From: JBCBSP01 sp039819095 | Lineage (GTDB): Bacteria > Pseudomonadota > Alphaproteobacteria > Caulobacterales > Maricaulaceae | Reading direction: 5' to 3' | NCBI GenBank assembly: GCA_039819095.1 | Contig: JBCBSP010000004.1 | Coordinates: forward strand, 239,222 to 303,221 | DNA length: 64,000 nucleotides | Part shown: piece by piece, positions 1 to 9,146 of the stretch | Numbering within the stretch: the stretch's first letter is position 1 | Layout: every line of letters begins with the position of its first letter | Program-made: the position numbers and the translations under genes | The notes under the pieces: model-generated | Told to the model about the DNA's origin: nothing | Databases searched by the model: none | The model's input: only the letters and a program-made list of their open reading frames with translations

Positions 1-267
1 GGAGTCGCCGGTCAGGCCGATCGCGGCGCGCACTTGCGCGCCTTCTTCCGGCGTGGCGACGAAAAACTCGCGGCAGCCGGCTTTAGACAGTTGCGCCGCG
101 ATGGCCGCAGCGCCCAGCCCGTAAGCGTCCGCCTTGACCGCCGCGCCGGTGCGCGCCGCGCCTGAGGCCGCCTGAAGGCGGGCGTAATTGCGCGCCAGCG
201 CGTCCAGATCGATGAGCAGGCGCGGCGTCAGATCAGCTTCAACGGGCGTGTTGGGAGACTGGGTCAT
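1..267 (-). CDS. alr: Alanine racemase, N-terminal part (cut by window edge)
   Basis: Alanine racemase interconverts L- and D-alanine with pyridoxal phosphate and supplies D-Ala for peptidoglycan. The first 89 codons are visible, reading off the left edge. Residues 44-51 read VKADAYGL, the fold-type III PLP motif, with Lys45 as the expected Schiff-base lysine. The ATG at 267 follows an open upstream region and gives the usual short N-terminus before the barrel. It lies just downstream of dnaB on the same strand, an arrangement common in alphaproteobacteria. The C-terminal domain with the second catalytic residue (Tyr) is outside the window. Confidence 0.93.
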   Translation of the reverse strand, partial: MTQSPNTPVEADLTPRLLIDLDALARNYARLQAASGAARTGAAVKADAYGLGAAAIAAQLSKAGCREFFVATPEEGAQVRAAIGLTGDS

Positions 268-349
268 GATGACGAGAAAGACAGCCCGACCATGGCGAGC
301 CTATGACGCGCACGCGGCGGTGTTCGGTGACCGGGCAGGGCGCGCGCGC

Positions 350-1831
350 CTAATCCTCATAGCGGCCGGTCAGGTCCAGGTCGGAGAATTTCACCCGCTC
401 CGGATCGAAGGCGACTTTCACCGAGCCGATCGGACCATGGCGTTGCTTGCCGATGATGATCTCCGCCTTGTTGCGGATTTCGCGCAGCTCATCCTCCCAG
501 GCCAGATGCTCTTCGGTGCCTTCCTTGGGCTCCAGGCGCTCATGGTAATAGGCCTCGCGGTAGACGAACATGACCACGTCGGCATCCTGCTCGATCGAGC
601 CGGATTCGCGCAGATCGGCGAGCTGAGGCTTTTTGTCGTCGCGCTGTTCGACCTGACGGGAGAGCTGGGACAGGGCGATAACCGGAATGTTGAGCTCCTT
701 GGCCAGGGCCTTCAGCTGCTGGGTGATCTCGCTGACTTCCTGCACGCGGCTGTCTGATCGCCGAGCGCCGGACGAGGTGATGAGCTGCAGATAGTCGATC
801 ACCAGAAGATCCAGCCCGTACATGCGCTTCAAACGCCGGGCCCGGGCCGTCAGTGCGCCGATGGAGATGCCGCCGGTGTCGTCGATATGCAGCGGCACGC
901 TGGAAATATCGTGCACCGCGTCGGCGATGTCCTGGAACTGGACCTGATCGATCTTGCCCTGACGGATATGGTAGCTGGAAATGCCGGTGTAGTCGGCGAG
1001 CAGACGCGTGGCGAGCTGCTCACGCGACATCTCCAGCGAGAAGAAGCCGACCACCCCGCCTTCCACCGTCTTGCGCACGCCGTCCGGGGCTTCTTCAGCC
1101 TTGTAGGCGCGCGCCACGGCGAAGGCGATATTGGTCGCCAGCGCGGTTTTGCCCATTGAAGGACGACCGGCCAGGATGAGAAGATCGGACGGGTGCAGCC
1201 CGCCAAGCTTGGCGTCGAGACTCTTCAGACCGGATGAAACCCCAGACAGACCGCCGCCGCGCTTGTAGGCGGCATGGGCCATTTCCAGCGACTCGTTCAG
1301 CGCCAGAGAAAATCGCTCAAAGCCCTTGGAAACCGAGCCGGTTTCGGCCAGCGCGAACAGGCCGCGTTCGGCCTCCTCGATCAATTCGCGGCCATGGGTC
1401 TGCAGATCGGCCTCGCCGGCGCGCCGGGCGATATCGCCGCTCAGCCCGATCAGGGCGCGGCGCATCGCCAGATCAAAGATGAGACGCGCATACTCGGTCG
1501 CCGAGCTGGCTTCGGGCGCCTCGCGCATCAGCTCGGCCAGATAAACCGGACCGCCGATCTCGCGCAGGCCCTCATCGCGTTCAAAGCGTGACTTCAACAC
1601 TACCGCATCGGCCAGCGCGCCAGCACTGATCAGTTGGGCGGCGGCCTCATAGATGCGCGCGTGGACCGGATCGTAGAAATGCAACGGACGCAGCCAGTCA
1701 TCGACGCGCTGCTGCACGTCATTGTCGTACAGAAGCGCGCCCAGGAAGGCCTGTTCAGCTTCGATATTGTGCGGCGGGGCAGCGCCCGCTTCGTCAGCGC
1801 GGGGCGCGTGTAGCATCGTTTCAGCAGTCAT
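350..1831 (-). CDS. dnaB: Replicative DNA helicase DnaB
   Basis: DnaB is the hexameric helicase that unwinds DNA at the replication fork. The 493-residue protein has the N-terminal collar domain (about 20-125), a linker, and the RecA-like C-terminal domain. Walker A GRPSMGKT is at 222-229, followed by a Walker B strand (LLVIDYLQL). The ATG at 1831 is preferred over the longer reading because the next residues lead into the conserved N-terminal helices and length then fits the family. No intein is present. alr follows and the acetyltransferase precedes it on the same strand. Confidence 0.97.
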   Translation of the reverse strand: MTAETMLHAPRADEAGAAPPHNIEAEQAFLGALLYDNDVQQRVDDWLRPLHFYDPVHARIYEAAAQLISAGALADAVVLKSRFERDEGLREIGGPVYLAELMREAPEASSATEYARLIFDLAMRRALIGLSGDIARRAGEADLQTHGRELIEEAERGLFALAETGSVSKGFERFSLALNESLEMAHAAYKRGGGLSGVSSGLKSLDAKLGGLHPSDLLILAGRPSMGKTALATNIAFAVARAYKAEEAPDGVRKTVEGGVVGFFSLEMSREQLATRLLADYTGISSYHIRQGKIDQVQFQDIADAVHDISSVPLHIDDTGGISIGALTARARRLKRMYGLDLLVIDYLQLITSSGARRSDSRVQEVSEITQQLKALAKELNIPVIALSQLSRQVEQRDDKKPQLADLRESGSIEQDADVVMFVYREAYYHERLEPKEGTEEHLAWEDELREIRNKAEIIIGKQRHGPIGSVKVAFDPERVKFSDLDLTGRYED

Positions 1832-1933
1832 GAGACCGGTTCTAGACGAGGTGGAGGTGTGATTCGAGGCTTGAAATCGCGTGCTCCACAGCAAAGCGCC
1901 GCGATGTGGAAAACTTCGCTCTCCATTAACGCG

Positions 1934-2410
1934 TTAACCATCCAACTCCATGGCCATCAAGTGATTTTCCAGGCTGATGCCGTCACGCTCAATCGTCTGG
2001 CTGCGCTCCAAGGTCCAGCCGCGCCTCTCAAAGAAGGGTCTGGCGAGATGGCTCGCCTCGACCGTGAGCCTGCTGAAGCCTTCCTGCCTGGCGGTAACCA
2101 GCAAGGCTTCGTACAGGGCGCCGGCCAGACCTGAGCCCATCCGGTCCGGTCGCACGAAGGCGAGATCGATCCGGCCTTCAGCGGTGAGCGTCATGAAACC
2201 GGCTGCGCCACTGGCATCGACCCCCACCCGGCAATGCTGACCGGCGATACGCTGGCTGAAGCGAGCGTCCGGCCAGGGCGCGGGCGACCAAGCCTGCCGT
2301 TGGGCTTTGTCATAAGCGCCGGCCGCGCCCTCATGAATGGCCTGATGCATTAGATGGCTGAGCGCTTCAGCATCGCTTTGCCGGTAGGGGCGGATCGTCC
2401 AGCGTGTCAT
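1934..2410 (-). CDS. GNAT-family N-acetyltransferase
   Basis: This 158-residue protein has the GNAT pattern: an N-terminal strand/helix (TIRPYRQSDAEAL), a central strand with IDLAFVRPDRMGSGLAGALY containing the acetyl-CoA pyrophosphate-binding loop (R/Q-x-x-G-x-G/A type), and a C-terminal FFERRGW segment. The ATG at 2410 removes a seven-residue extension and places the first conserved strand at the N-terminus. The substrate cannot be predicted. It sits between the ribosomal protein operon terminator and dnaB, in the same direction. Confidence 0.85.
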   Translation of the reverse strand: MTRWTIRPYRQSDAEALSHLMHQAIHEGAAGAYDKAQRQAWSPAPWPDARFSQRIAGQHCRVGVDASGAAGFMTLTAEGRIDLAFVRPDRMGSGLAGALYEALLVTARQEGFSRLTVEASHLARPFFERRGWTLERSQTIERDGISLENHLMAMELDG

Positions 2411-2433
2411 GAGGACCAGGCTCTGCTGCAAGC

Positions 2434-2471
2434 AAAACGGGCGGCCCCTCGTGATGAGACGCCGCCCGTTT
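2434..2471 (-). terminator. Hairpin terminator after rplI
   Basis: A perfect 11-bp inverted repeat (AAACGGGCGGC at 2435-2445 and its complement at 2461-2471) flanks a 15-nt loop. On the minus strand it is followed by a short T run. It lies 26 nt downstream of rplI and before the acetyltransferase gene, so it most likely ends the rpsF-rpsR-rplI transcript. Confidence 0.75.
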
Positions 2472-2497
2472 CAGTGTCGGTGACCGTGAAGTGTAGC

Positions 2498-3133
2498 CTA
2501 TTCAGCTTCGCTCTTGGTCTCTTCGGCGTCGCCAGCCTCGCCCTCAGCCGGGGCGGCGCCGCTTTCTTCCGCCTCGCGCTCGGCGCCGGCTTCGAACAGC
2601 GCGGCCGCCTGGGCTTCCGCGATGGCGCGATCCTCGTCCGCGGCGGACGCGATCACGTCTTCGCCGCTCGCCTGACGCTCAGCCTCCTCGGGCGTGCGGG
2701 CCACGTTGATGGTCACGGTGATCGAGACTTCCGCGTGCAGGGCGATGCGCACATCGTGCAGACCCAGCGTCTTGATCGGCATGTTCAGGTCCACCTTGTT
2801 GCGACCGACCGTGTAGTCGTCGCTGGACACCGCTTCGGCGATGTCGCGGGTGGAGACCGAACCGTACAGCTGGCCGGTTTCGGAGGCCTGACGGATCAGC
2901 ACGAAGGACTGGCCATCCAGGTGCTGGCCCTCTGAACGTGCAGCTTCGGCGCGTTCAGCGTTCAGCTTCTCGATGGCTTCGCGCTCGCGCTCGAAACGAT
3001 CCATGTTGGCCTTGGTTGCACGCAGGGCTTTGGACTGCGGCAGCAGGAAGTTGCGGGCGAAACCGGGGCGGACATCGACGACATCGCCGATCGCGCCCAG
3101 CTTTTCCACGCGCTCAAGAAGAACGACTCGCAT
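2498..3133 (-). CDS. rplI: 50S ribosomal protein L9
   Basis: L9 binds 23S rRNA and forms the elongated two-domain protein at the base of the L1 stalk. The N-terminal domain opens MRVVLLERVEKLGAIGDVV, followed by the conserved glycine-rich loop and the connecting helix. The chain is 211 residues, longer than the roughly 150 of E. coli, because of an acidic Ala/Glu-rich C-terminal tail from about residue 160, a common alphaproteobacterial feature. It is the last gene of the rpsF-rpsR-rplI operon. Confidence 0.97.
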   Translation of the reverse strand: MRVVLLERVEKLGAIGDVVDVRPGFARNFLLPQSKALRATKANMDRFEREREAIEKLNAERAEAARSEGQHLDGQSFVLIRQASETGQLYGSVSTRDIAEAVSSDDYTVGRNKVDLNMPIKTLGLHDVRIALHAEVSITVTINVARTPEEAERQASGEDVIASAADEDRAIAEAQAAALFEAGAEREAEESGAAPAEGEAGDAEETKSEAE

Positions 3134-3148
3134 ATCAGATCGCTCCTC

Positions 3149-3400
3149 TTACTGAACTGCGTAGGGCAAGAGGCCCAGAACGCGCGCGCGCTTGATCGCC
3201 TTGGCGAGTTCACGCTGTTTCTTCTGAGACACGGCGGTGATGCGCGAAGGCACGATCTTGCCGCGTTCGGACATGTAGCGCTGCAACAGCTTGATGTCCT
3301 TGTAGTCGATCTTCGGCGAGTTCTCGCCGGAGAACGGGCACACCTTGCGCCGGCGCGTGAAAGCGCGGCGGGCCGGCAGGTTGGAAATTGCGTCAGCCAT
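3149..3400 (-). CDS. rpsR: 30S ribosomal protein S18
   Basis: S18 (83 residues) binds the platform of the 30S subunit together with S6. The S18 core is visible as DYKDIKLLQRYMSERGKI followed by SRITAVSQKKQRELAKAIKR, with a short basic N-terminal extension (RRAFTRRRKVCPFS). It lies 15 nt upstream of rplI and 14 nt downstream of rpsF, so the three are one operon. Confidence 0.98.
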   Translation of the reverse strand: MADAISNLPARRAFTRRRKVCPFSGENSPKIDYKDIKLLQRYMSERGKIVPSRITAVSQKKQRELAKAIKRARVLGLLPYAVQ

Positions 3401-3414
3401 TCTTGTCTTTCCTC

Positions 3415-3768
3415 CTAGCGGCGTTCGCGACGTTTGCGGTCGTCGCCTTTGCGCAGGATCGCGCTGGGCTCTTCTGAGAGCTCGTCGATACGGATCGTGA
3501 CATAGCGAATGATGTCTTCGGCATAGCGCTGGCGCGCGTCGATCGCTTCGAGGATCTCAGCGCCCGCTTCCATGTCGATCAGGCCGTAATGGCCCTTGCG
3601 GTTTTTCTTGATCCGATAGGCGAGGGTGCGCAAACCCCAATACTCGGTCTTACCGACCGTGCCGCCCTTTTCCTCAACGAGGCCCTTGAGCTCTTCAAGG
3701 AGGGATTCCACCTGCGCCGGAGACACGTCCGGACGCGCGATGAACACGTGTTCGTAATAGTTGGCCAT
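3415..3768 (-). CDS. rpsF: 30S ribosomal protein S6
   Basis: S6 (117 residues) pairs with S18 on the 30S platform. The ferredoxin-like fold opens with YYEHVFIARPDVSPAQV, and the conserved GLRTLAYRIKKNRKGHY segment is in the middle. A basic tail (RKGDDRKRRERR) closes the protein. First gene of the operon; its promoter should lie in the 219-nt divergent gap before the DUF5996 gene. Confidence 0.98.
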   Translation of the reverse strand: MANYYEHVFIARPDVSPAQVESLLEELKGLVEEKGGTVGKTEYWGLRTLAYRIKKNRKGHYGLIDMEAGAEILEAIDARQRYAEDIIRYVTIRIDELSEEPSAILRKGDDRKRRERR

Positions 3769-3987
3769 TTCTGGTCCCTTCGAAAGAGGCTGCGGCGCTT
3801 GAACGACCCGAAGGGCGGACCGTCAGGCGATGGCTCCGCTTCAGACCCGCTCCGCCTCATGCGGACCGGGAAGGACCTGAAAACAGACCGCAGCCGGTGA
3901 AGGCGCGGGACATACACGTATGGAGCGGGCAGGGCAAGGCGATCCTGCCGCTTGCACGTACCCGGCCAGGCTTCAATAGTGTCGCCC

Positions 3988-4926
3988 ATGACCCATTGGC
4001 CCGACATTCCCTACACGCGCTGGCAAGCGACTGGCGCGTCCCTTCACATGTGGACTCAGATCGTAGGCAAGCTGCGCCTGGCGCTCTCGCCCTGGCTGAA
4101 CCATTCCTGGCATGCGACGTTTTATGTCAATGCGCGCGGCGTCACGACCGGGCTGATCCCGGGCGCTGACTGCGGTCACGAGGTGGTGTTCGACTTCCTC
4201 GACCATCGCCTGGATGTGCGTTCCACCAATGGGAAACGCAGCGGCTTTGCGCTGGAGTCGATGTCGGTAGCGGAGTTTCATCGGCGATTTCTCGAGGCGC
4301 TCTTACCCCATTGCGGCTTGGTGGACATGCATGGCGCCCCCAATGAAGTGCCGGACCCTGTCCCGTTCGCGCAGCAGACCGAGCCGGGCGAGTACGATCC
4401 GCAGGCCGCAGAGGATTACTGGCGCGCACTGGCGGCGATCACACCGGTGTTTGAGCGCTTCCGTTCTGGCTTTCTGGGCAAGGTCAGCCCCGTTCATCTG
4501 TTCTGGGGCAGTCTCGATCTTGCCGTGACGCGGTTTTCCGGGCGCGGCGCTCCGCTGCATCCGGGCGGCTTCCCGGCCCTGCCGGACAGCGTGACCCGAG
4601 AAGCCTATTCCCATGAGGTGAGCTCCGCCGGCTTCTGGGCCGGCGGCGGCGGCATTGATGAACCGGCGTTCTACAGCTACGCCTATCCCTCGCCGGACGG
4701 GTTCGGCTCCGTGGCTGTGAAACCGGACGCGGCCTATTATTTCGAGCCGCTGGGCGAATTCGTGTTGCCTTATGAAGCGGTAAGAAGCGCCCCCGATCCG
4801 TCAGCAAGGCTGCTTGAGTTCCTGCAATCGACCTATGCCGCTGCGGCCGATCTGGCCGGCTGGGATCGTGAGACACTGGAATGCCCTCTGGGCGCGCCTC
4901 GCGTGCCTCGGTCCTTAGGGTTTTGA
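3988..4926 (+). CDS. DUF5996 family protein
   Basis: The 312-residue protein starts THWPDIPYTRWQATGASLH and continues with a region on binding to W-rich, H-rich segments (LNHSWHATFYVNARGV), matching the DUF5996 family as I remember it. No catalytic motif or signal peptide is evident and the biochemical role of the family is unknown. The ATG at 3988 is preferred to an in-frame start 12 codons earlier because the family begins at this Trp/Pro-rich segment. It runs divergently from rpsF. Confidence 0.75.
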   Translation: MTHWPDIPYTRWQATGASLHMWTQIVGKLRLALSPWLNHSWHATFYVNARGVTTGLIPGADCGHEVVFDFLDHRLDVRSTNGKRSGFALESMSVAEFHRRFLEALLPHCGLVDMHGAPNEVPDPVPFAQQTEPGEYDPQAAEDYWRALAAITPVFERFRSGFLGKVSPVHLFWGSLDLAVTRFSGRGAPLHPGGFPALPDSVTREAYSHEVSSAGFWAGGGGIDEPAFYSYAYPSPDGFGSVAVKPDAAYYFEPLGEFVLPYEAVRSAPDPSARLLEFLQSTYAAAADLAGWDRETLECPLGAPRVPRSLGF

Positions 4927-4985
4927 AGCTCAGGCTCTGAAACGAAACCCCCTTATCCGACAGCCCATCGTGAAAGCCCTCGACC

Positions 4986-5948
4986 ATGGCCAAGTCCCGA
5001 CCGCCCGTTAAACTCACCCATGCCGGTCTTACCGATTGGCGCCTGAGCCAGCTGCCCGATCTGACCGGGCGAAGCTACATCATCACCGGCGGCAATTCGG
5101 GCATCGGGTTTGAAGCTGCGCGCATGCTCGGCGAGGCTGGCGGCGATATCGTCATCGCCTGCCGCAATCTGGATAAGGCTAAAGCCGCCGAGCGCGAGCT
5201 TGAAAACTCGGTGAAGGGGAGCGTGTCTTCGGTCCAGCTGGATCTGGCTGATCTAAGCTCTGTGCGGGCTGCCGCCAGCGAGCTGACGGACCGGATGCCG
5301 CGGATCGACGCGCTCATCAATAATGCCGGCATCATGCAGACCCCGCCCTTGAAGACGGCTGACGGGTTCGAGATGCAGATTGGGACCAATCATCTCGGTC
5401 ACTTCCTGTTGTCCGGGCTGCTGTTTGAACGGATCGAAGCCAGCGCTGGCCGCATCGTCTCGGTAGCAAGCCTGGCGCATAAATACGGGCGCATTCATCT
5501 CGACGATCTGATGTTGGAGAACGATTACACGCCAACGCGCGCCTATTGTCAGAGCAAGCTGGCCAATCTGATGAGCGCCATTGAGCTGCAGCGCCGGCTC
5601 TCCGCCAGGGGCGCCAAGACGATGAGCATCGCCTGCCACCCAGGCTATTCCGGCACGCAGCTGCAATCGACCGGCCCGACCGGCTGGCTGAACGCGATCT
5701 ACAAGCTGACCAACGCGCTTCTCGCCCAGCCGGCGCGGGCCGGGGCTCTGCCCACCGTGCTGGCTGCTGCTGGCGATGAGGCGCTGGCCGGCGGATATTA
5801 CGGTCCGCAAGGCTTTCGCGAGCTGCGCGGCAAGGTAGGCGAGGCGACCGTTGCGCGCCGCGCCCTGGACGAGGCGGTCGCGGCAGAGCTGTGGCGGCGC
5901 AGCGAGGCGCTTACTGGTTTCAGCTGGGCATTCAAAGGAGCCGGTTGA
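4986..5948 (+). CDS. Short-chain dehydrogenase/reductase (retinol dehydrogenase-like)
   Basis: A 320-residue NAD(P)-dependent oxidoreductase. The Rossmann fold has the TGGNSGIGFEAA cofactor loop near residue 34, NNAGIM near 110, and the Tyr-x-x-x-Lys pair in AYCQSKLANL near 185. The catalytic Ser is in VSVASLAHKYG. The N-terminal extension and overall pattern resemble the WWOX/retinol dehydrogenase-like SDR branch. The physiological substrate is not predictable. A methyltransferase gene starts 31 nt downstream and may be co-transcribed. Confidence 0.9.
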   Translation: MAKSRPPVKLTHAGLTDWRLSQLPDLTGRSYIITGGNSGIGFEAARMLGEAGGDIVIACRNLDKAKAAERELENSVKGSVSSVQLDLADLSSVRAAASELTDRMPRIDALINNAGIMQTPPLKTADGFEMQIGTNHLGHFLLSGLLFERIEASAGRIVSVASLAHKYGRIHLDDLMLENDYTPTRAYCQSKLANLMSAIELQRRLSARGAKTMSIACHPGYSGTQLQSTGPTGWLNAIYKLTNALLAQPARAGALPTVLAAAGDEALAGGYYGPQGFRELRGKVGEATVARRALDEAVAAELWRRSEALTGFSWAFKGAG

Positions 5949-5979
5949 TATCAAAGCATGCTGCCTAACCCCAGGGCCT

Positions 5980-6612
5980 ATGCACTCTCAACCATCAGCG
6001 CGAACTTTGCACGGAACGGCGGGTTACGCTGAGGCGGCGCCTGAACTCGCCGTTCATTGGGGGAAACTCACCTTTGAAAACGTCCATGCCGGCTTTCTGG
6101 ACCTGCTGCCGGAAACGCCGAAACGCGTGCTGGATGTCGGTTCGGGAACCGGCCGGGATGCGATTCACCTCGCTCGGTCAGGGCATCATGTAACGGCCTG
6201 CGAGCCGGTCGATGCGCTTCGCGAAATCGGATGCGCATCAGGCGCAGGGCTCGACATTCGGTGGCTCGATGATGGACTTCCGGACCTCAAGGCCGTCTTC
6301 GAACTCGATGAGACTTATGATGTCGTCATCATCTGCGGCGTTTGGCATCATCTTAATCTGGACGAGCGCAGCGAGGGGTTGCCGCGCATTGCTCAGCTAA
6401 TGCGGCCAAACGCTCTGCTGCTTCTATCGCTCCGTCATGGTCCGGTTCCGTCCGGTCGTGTCGCGTTTCCGGTCTCGATACCGACCGCGTTGGAGCAGGC
6501 GGAGCGTGCAGGGCTCAGCTTGGTGCGACGCCATGACGGCGACTCGATTCAGCAGGCCAATCGCAAGGCCGGTGTCACGTGGACCCGCTTCGCTTTCAGA
6601 AAACGAGTTTAA
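5980..6612 (+). CDS. Class I SAM-dependent methyltransferase
   Basis: The 210-residue protein carries the SAM-binding motif I VLDVGSGTGRDAIHLA at about 46-61, an acidic residue in the next strand (ACEPVDALR), and the motif IV-like region DVVIICGVWHHL. This is a small-molecule-type methyltransferase fold with no clear target-recognition domain. The ATG at 5980 is chosen because the longer reading overlaps the SDR gene. Substrate unknown. Confidence 0.85.
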   Translation: MHSQPSARTLHGTAGYAEAAPELAVHWGKLTFENVHAGFLDLLPETPKRVLDVGSGTGRDAIHLARSGHHVTACEPVDALREIGCASGAGLDIRWLDDGLPDLKAVFELDETYDVVIICGVWHHLNLDERSEGLPRIAQLMRPNALLLLSLRHGPVPSGRVAFPVSIPTALEQAERAGLSLVRRHDGDSIQQANRKAGVTWTRFAFRKRV

Positions 6613-6621
6613 GGCTGCAGC

Positions 6622-6921
6622 TCAGCGTGTGCGGTCTTCCACCAGCTCGAACGCCTCTGTGCTTTCCAGCGTGGCGATCTCGTGCATGGCTCGCATCTGA
6701 TCACCGCGTGCGGTCCTGACGAAGGCTCGCCATTGGTCAAGGTCGTCCCAGACCGCCTGTGTTATGAAGCGCCCGCTGTCTTCTGCGGCTCTCAGGCAGA
6801 GGCTGCCGCGCGCGCCGGGTGTGGCTGCGTGGATTGCATCGGTCGTGCGAGCCCAGGCGGCGAGGAACTCGTCTTTGCGACCCATCGGGACGCGCCAGGA
6901 ATATTGAATGCGATAGGTCAT
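6622..6921 (-). CDS. Antibiotic biosynthesis monooxygenase (ABM)-like protein
   Basis: A 99-residue protein with the dimeric alpha/beta-barrel ABM pattern: an N-terminal strand TYRIQYSWRV, a helix EFLAAWARTTDAI, and a central ITQAVWDDLDQWRAFV segment. Such proteins range from quinone/heme-modifying monooxygenases to domains of unknown role. The ATG at 6921 gives the usual length; the upstream 38 codons run toward the divergent fabD start and are probably untranslated. Confidence 0.7.
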   Translation of the reverse strand: MTYRIQYSWRVPMGRKDEFLAAWARTTDAIHAATPGARGSLCLRAAEDSGRFITQAVWDDLDQWRAFVRTARGDQMRAMHEIATLESTEAFELVEDRTR

Positions 6922-7018
6922 GGGCCCTCCCGTCCGCTCGAACTTCGTCTGACAGCTTGCCTCTTCGCCCTTCACCGGTCTATCCGGTCGCCAACGATAA
7001 CGCGGGAGGAGGACGCCG

Positions 7019-7960
7019 ATGGCGCTCGCATTCACCTTTCCAGGTCAGGGCAGTCAGGCTGTCGGCATGGGCCAGGCGCTGGCGGACGCCTTCGCGTCGG
7101 CGCGGGACGTGTTCGGCGAAGTCGATGAGGCGCTGGGGCAGAATCTGCGTCGGTTGATGAGCGAGGGTCCGATTGAGGACCTGACCCTGACCGAGAACGC
7201 GCAGCCGGCCATCATGGCCTGCTCCATCGCCGCTATGCGCGTGTTGAAGGACGAGTTCGATGTTGATGTGTCCGCTGCGAAGTTCGTCGCCGGTCACTCG
7301 CTGGGCGAATACTCCGCCTTGTGCGCGACCGGCGCGCTGGCGCTGCCTGATGCGGCCAGGCTGTTGAAGCTGCGCGGCCAGTCCATGCAGAAGGCCGTGC
7401 CGGTGGGCGAAGGCGCGATGGCGGCCCTGCTCGGCGCGGATCAGGCCCAGGCCGAAGCCGCCGTCACGGCCGGCTCTGCGCACGGCGTTGTCACCATCGC
7501 CAACGATAATGCGCCTGGTCAGATTGTGATCTCCGGCGCGAAGGCCGCCGTGGAAGCCGCGCTTGAAGCGGCCAAGGCCGAAGGTGTGCGCAAGGCGATG
7601 CTGCTGCCGGTGTCTGCGCCTTTCCACTGCCCGATGATGCAGCCGGCCGCCGACGCCATGGCCGCCGCATTGCAGGATGCGTCCATCGCCGCGCCGTCGG
7701 TTCCCGTTGTCACCAATGTCAGCGCTGAGGCTGTCACCGACCCTGAAGCCATCCGCTCCCAGCTCGTGGAGCAGGTGACCGGCAAGGTGCGCTGGCGCGA
7801 AAGCGTCGACTGGATGCATGCTGAGGGCGTTGAGCGCTTCGCCGAGGCTGGCGCCAAGGTGCTCGTCACCATGCTTAAACGTCATATTCGCGAAGCTGAA
7901 GGCGTGGCGCTGGTTGCGCCAGCTGACCTGGAAGCCTTCGCAGCCACGGTTAAAGGATAA
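7019..7960 (+). CDS. fabD: Malonyl-CoA:ACP transacylase FabD
   Basis: FabD moves malonyl from CoA to acyl carrier protein for fatty-acid elongation in the cytosol. The 313-residue protein begins with the oxyanion-side FPGQGSQ at 7-13, has the nucleophile motif GHSLGE with Ser94, and the catalytic His203 in APFHCP. A GGAGG-type ribosome binding site lies just before the ATG. fabG follows after 6 nt, so the two are translated from one mRNA. Confidence 0.98.
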   Translation: MALAFTFPGQGSQAVGMGQALADAFASARDVFGEVDEALGQNLRRLMSEGPIEDLTLTENAQPAIMACSIAAMRVLKDEFDVDVSAAKFVAGHSLGEYSALCATGALALPDAARLLKLRGQSMQKAVPVGEGAMAALLGADQAQAEAAVTAGSAHGVVTIANDNAPGQIVISGAKAAVEAALEAAKAEGVRKAMLLPVSAPFHCPMMQPAADAMAAALQDASIAAPSVPVVTNVSAEAVTDPEAIRSQLVEQVTGKVRWRESVDWMHAEGVERFAEAGAKVLVTMLKRHIREAEGVALVAPADLEAFAATVKG

Positions 7961-7966
7961 AGGCCC

Positions 7967-8704
7967 ATGTTCGATCTTTCAGGCAAGAAAGCCCTAGTGA
8001 CCGGCGCGACCGGCGGGCTCGGCGGCGACATCGCCCGCGCGCTGCATGCCCAGGGCGCGTCCGTCGCCCTGTCCGGCACGCGCGAGGAAAAGCTGAACGC
8101 GCTGGCTAGCGAGCTCGGCGAGCGGACGGCGGTCACGCCGTGCAATCTGTCGGACTCCGATGCCGTCGACGCGCTCCCCAAGCAGGCGGCTGAAGCGCTT
8201 GGCGGGCTGGACATCCTCATCTCCAACGCCGGCGTGACGCGCGATCAACTGCTCATGCGCATGAAGGACGATGACTGGGACACCGTCATCAAGGTCAATC
8301 TGGAAGCCCATTACCGACTCTGCAAAGGCGTGATGCGCACCATGATGAAGGCCCGCTGGGGGCGTATCGTGGGCATTACTTCCGTCGTCGGCGTCACCGG
8401 CAATCCCGGTCAGGCCAATTACGCCGCCTCCAAGGCCGGCATGATCGGCTTCACCAAGGCGATGGCGCAGGAAGTCGCCTCGCGCGGGGTGACCGCCAAC
8501 TGCGTCGCGCCGGGCTTCATCGAAAGCCCGATGACCGATGCGCTCAATGACGAGCAACGCGCTGCAATCATGACGAAAATTCCGGCGCAGCGCCTGGGCT
8601 CGGGTGCTGAGATCGCATCCGCCTGCGTGTATCTGGCGAGCGAGGAAGCCGCTTACGTGACGGGCCAGACATTGCACGTGAACGGCGGCATGGCCATGAT
8701 CTAG
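7967..8704 (+). CDS. fabG: 3-oxoacyl-ACP reductase FabG
   Basis: FabG performs the NADPH-dependent first reduction of each elongation cycle. The 245-residue SDR has the cofactor loop TGATGGLGG at 12-20, NAG at 87-89, Ser139, and the Tyr152-x-x-x-Lys156 pair. The C-terminal YVTGQTLHVNGGMAM is typical of the family. It lies between fabD and acpP in the standard fab cluster. Confidence 0.98.
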   Translation: MFDLSGKKALVTGATGGLGGDIARALHAQGASVALSGTREEKLNALASELGERTAVTPCNLSDSDAVDALPKQAAEALGGLDILISNAGVTRDQLLMRMKDDDWDTVIKVNLEAHYRLCKGVMRTMMKARWGRIVGITSVVGVTGNPGQANYAASKAGMIGFTKAMAQEVASRGVTANCVAPGFIESPMTDALNDEQRAAIMTKIPAQRLGSGAEIASACVYLASEEAAYVTGQTLHVNGGMAMI

Positions 8705-8893
8705 ACACGGCGAGTCGCTTTCCGGGCCTGATTGGGCTGGAATGCGTCGCATCCGGGCTGCTGGCGTCCCTGCAAAAAGGGTGTTATCAGCCCGCCACCT
8801 TATCTGGACGAGCCCGGCTGACCGGTGAACTCGTTCCGGTGCGCACATCCTGCAAGCAGCGCCAGGCGCTGCCAGAATTAAAAAGGGTTCGAC

Positions 8894-9130
8894 ATGTCTG
8901 ACGTTTTGGATCGCGTGAAAAAAATCGTTGTTGAGCACCTCGACGTCGAAGAAGAGAAGGTGACCGATAAGGCCAGCTTCATCGACGATCTGGGCGCGGA
9001 CTCCCTCGACAATGTCGAGCTGGTCATGGCGTTTGAAGAAGAGTTCGACATCGAGATTCCCGACGATGCCGCCGAGCACATTCAGACGGTTGGCGACGCT
9101 GTGAAGTTCATCTCCGAAAAAGCCTCCTGA
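8894..9130 (+). CDS. acpP: Acyl carrier protein
   Basis: A 78-residue acidic protein that carries growing acyl chains on a 4'-phosphopantetheine arm. The attachment site is Ser37 in GADSLDNVEL. Helices and acidic surface match AcpP. The 189-nt gap after fabG probably contains its own promoter, as is usual given the high ACP demand; an AAAAAGGGTT ribosome binding region precedes the ATG. Confidence 0.99.
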   Translation: MSDVLDRVKKIVVEHLDVEEEKVTDKASFIDDLGADSLDNVELVMAFEEEFDIEIPDDAAEHIQTVGDAVKFISEKAS

Positions 9131-9146
9131 TTGGGGTCTGCCCGGC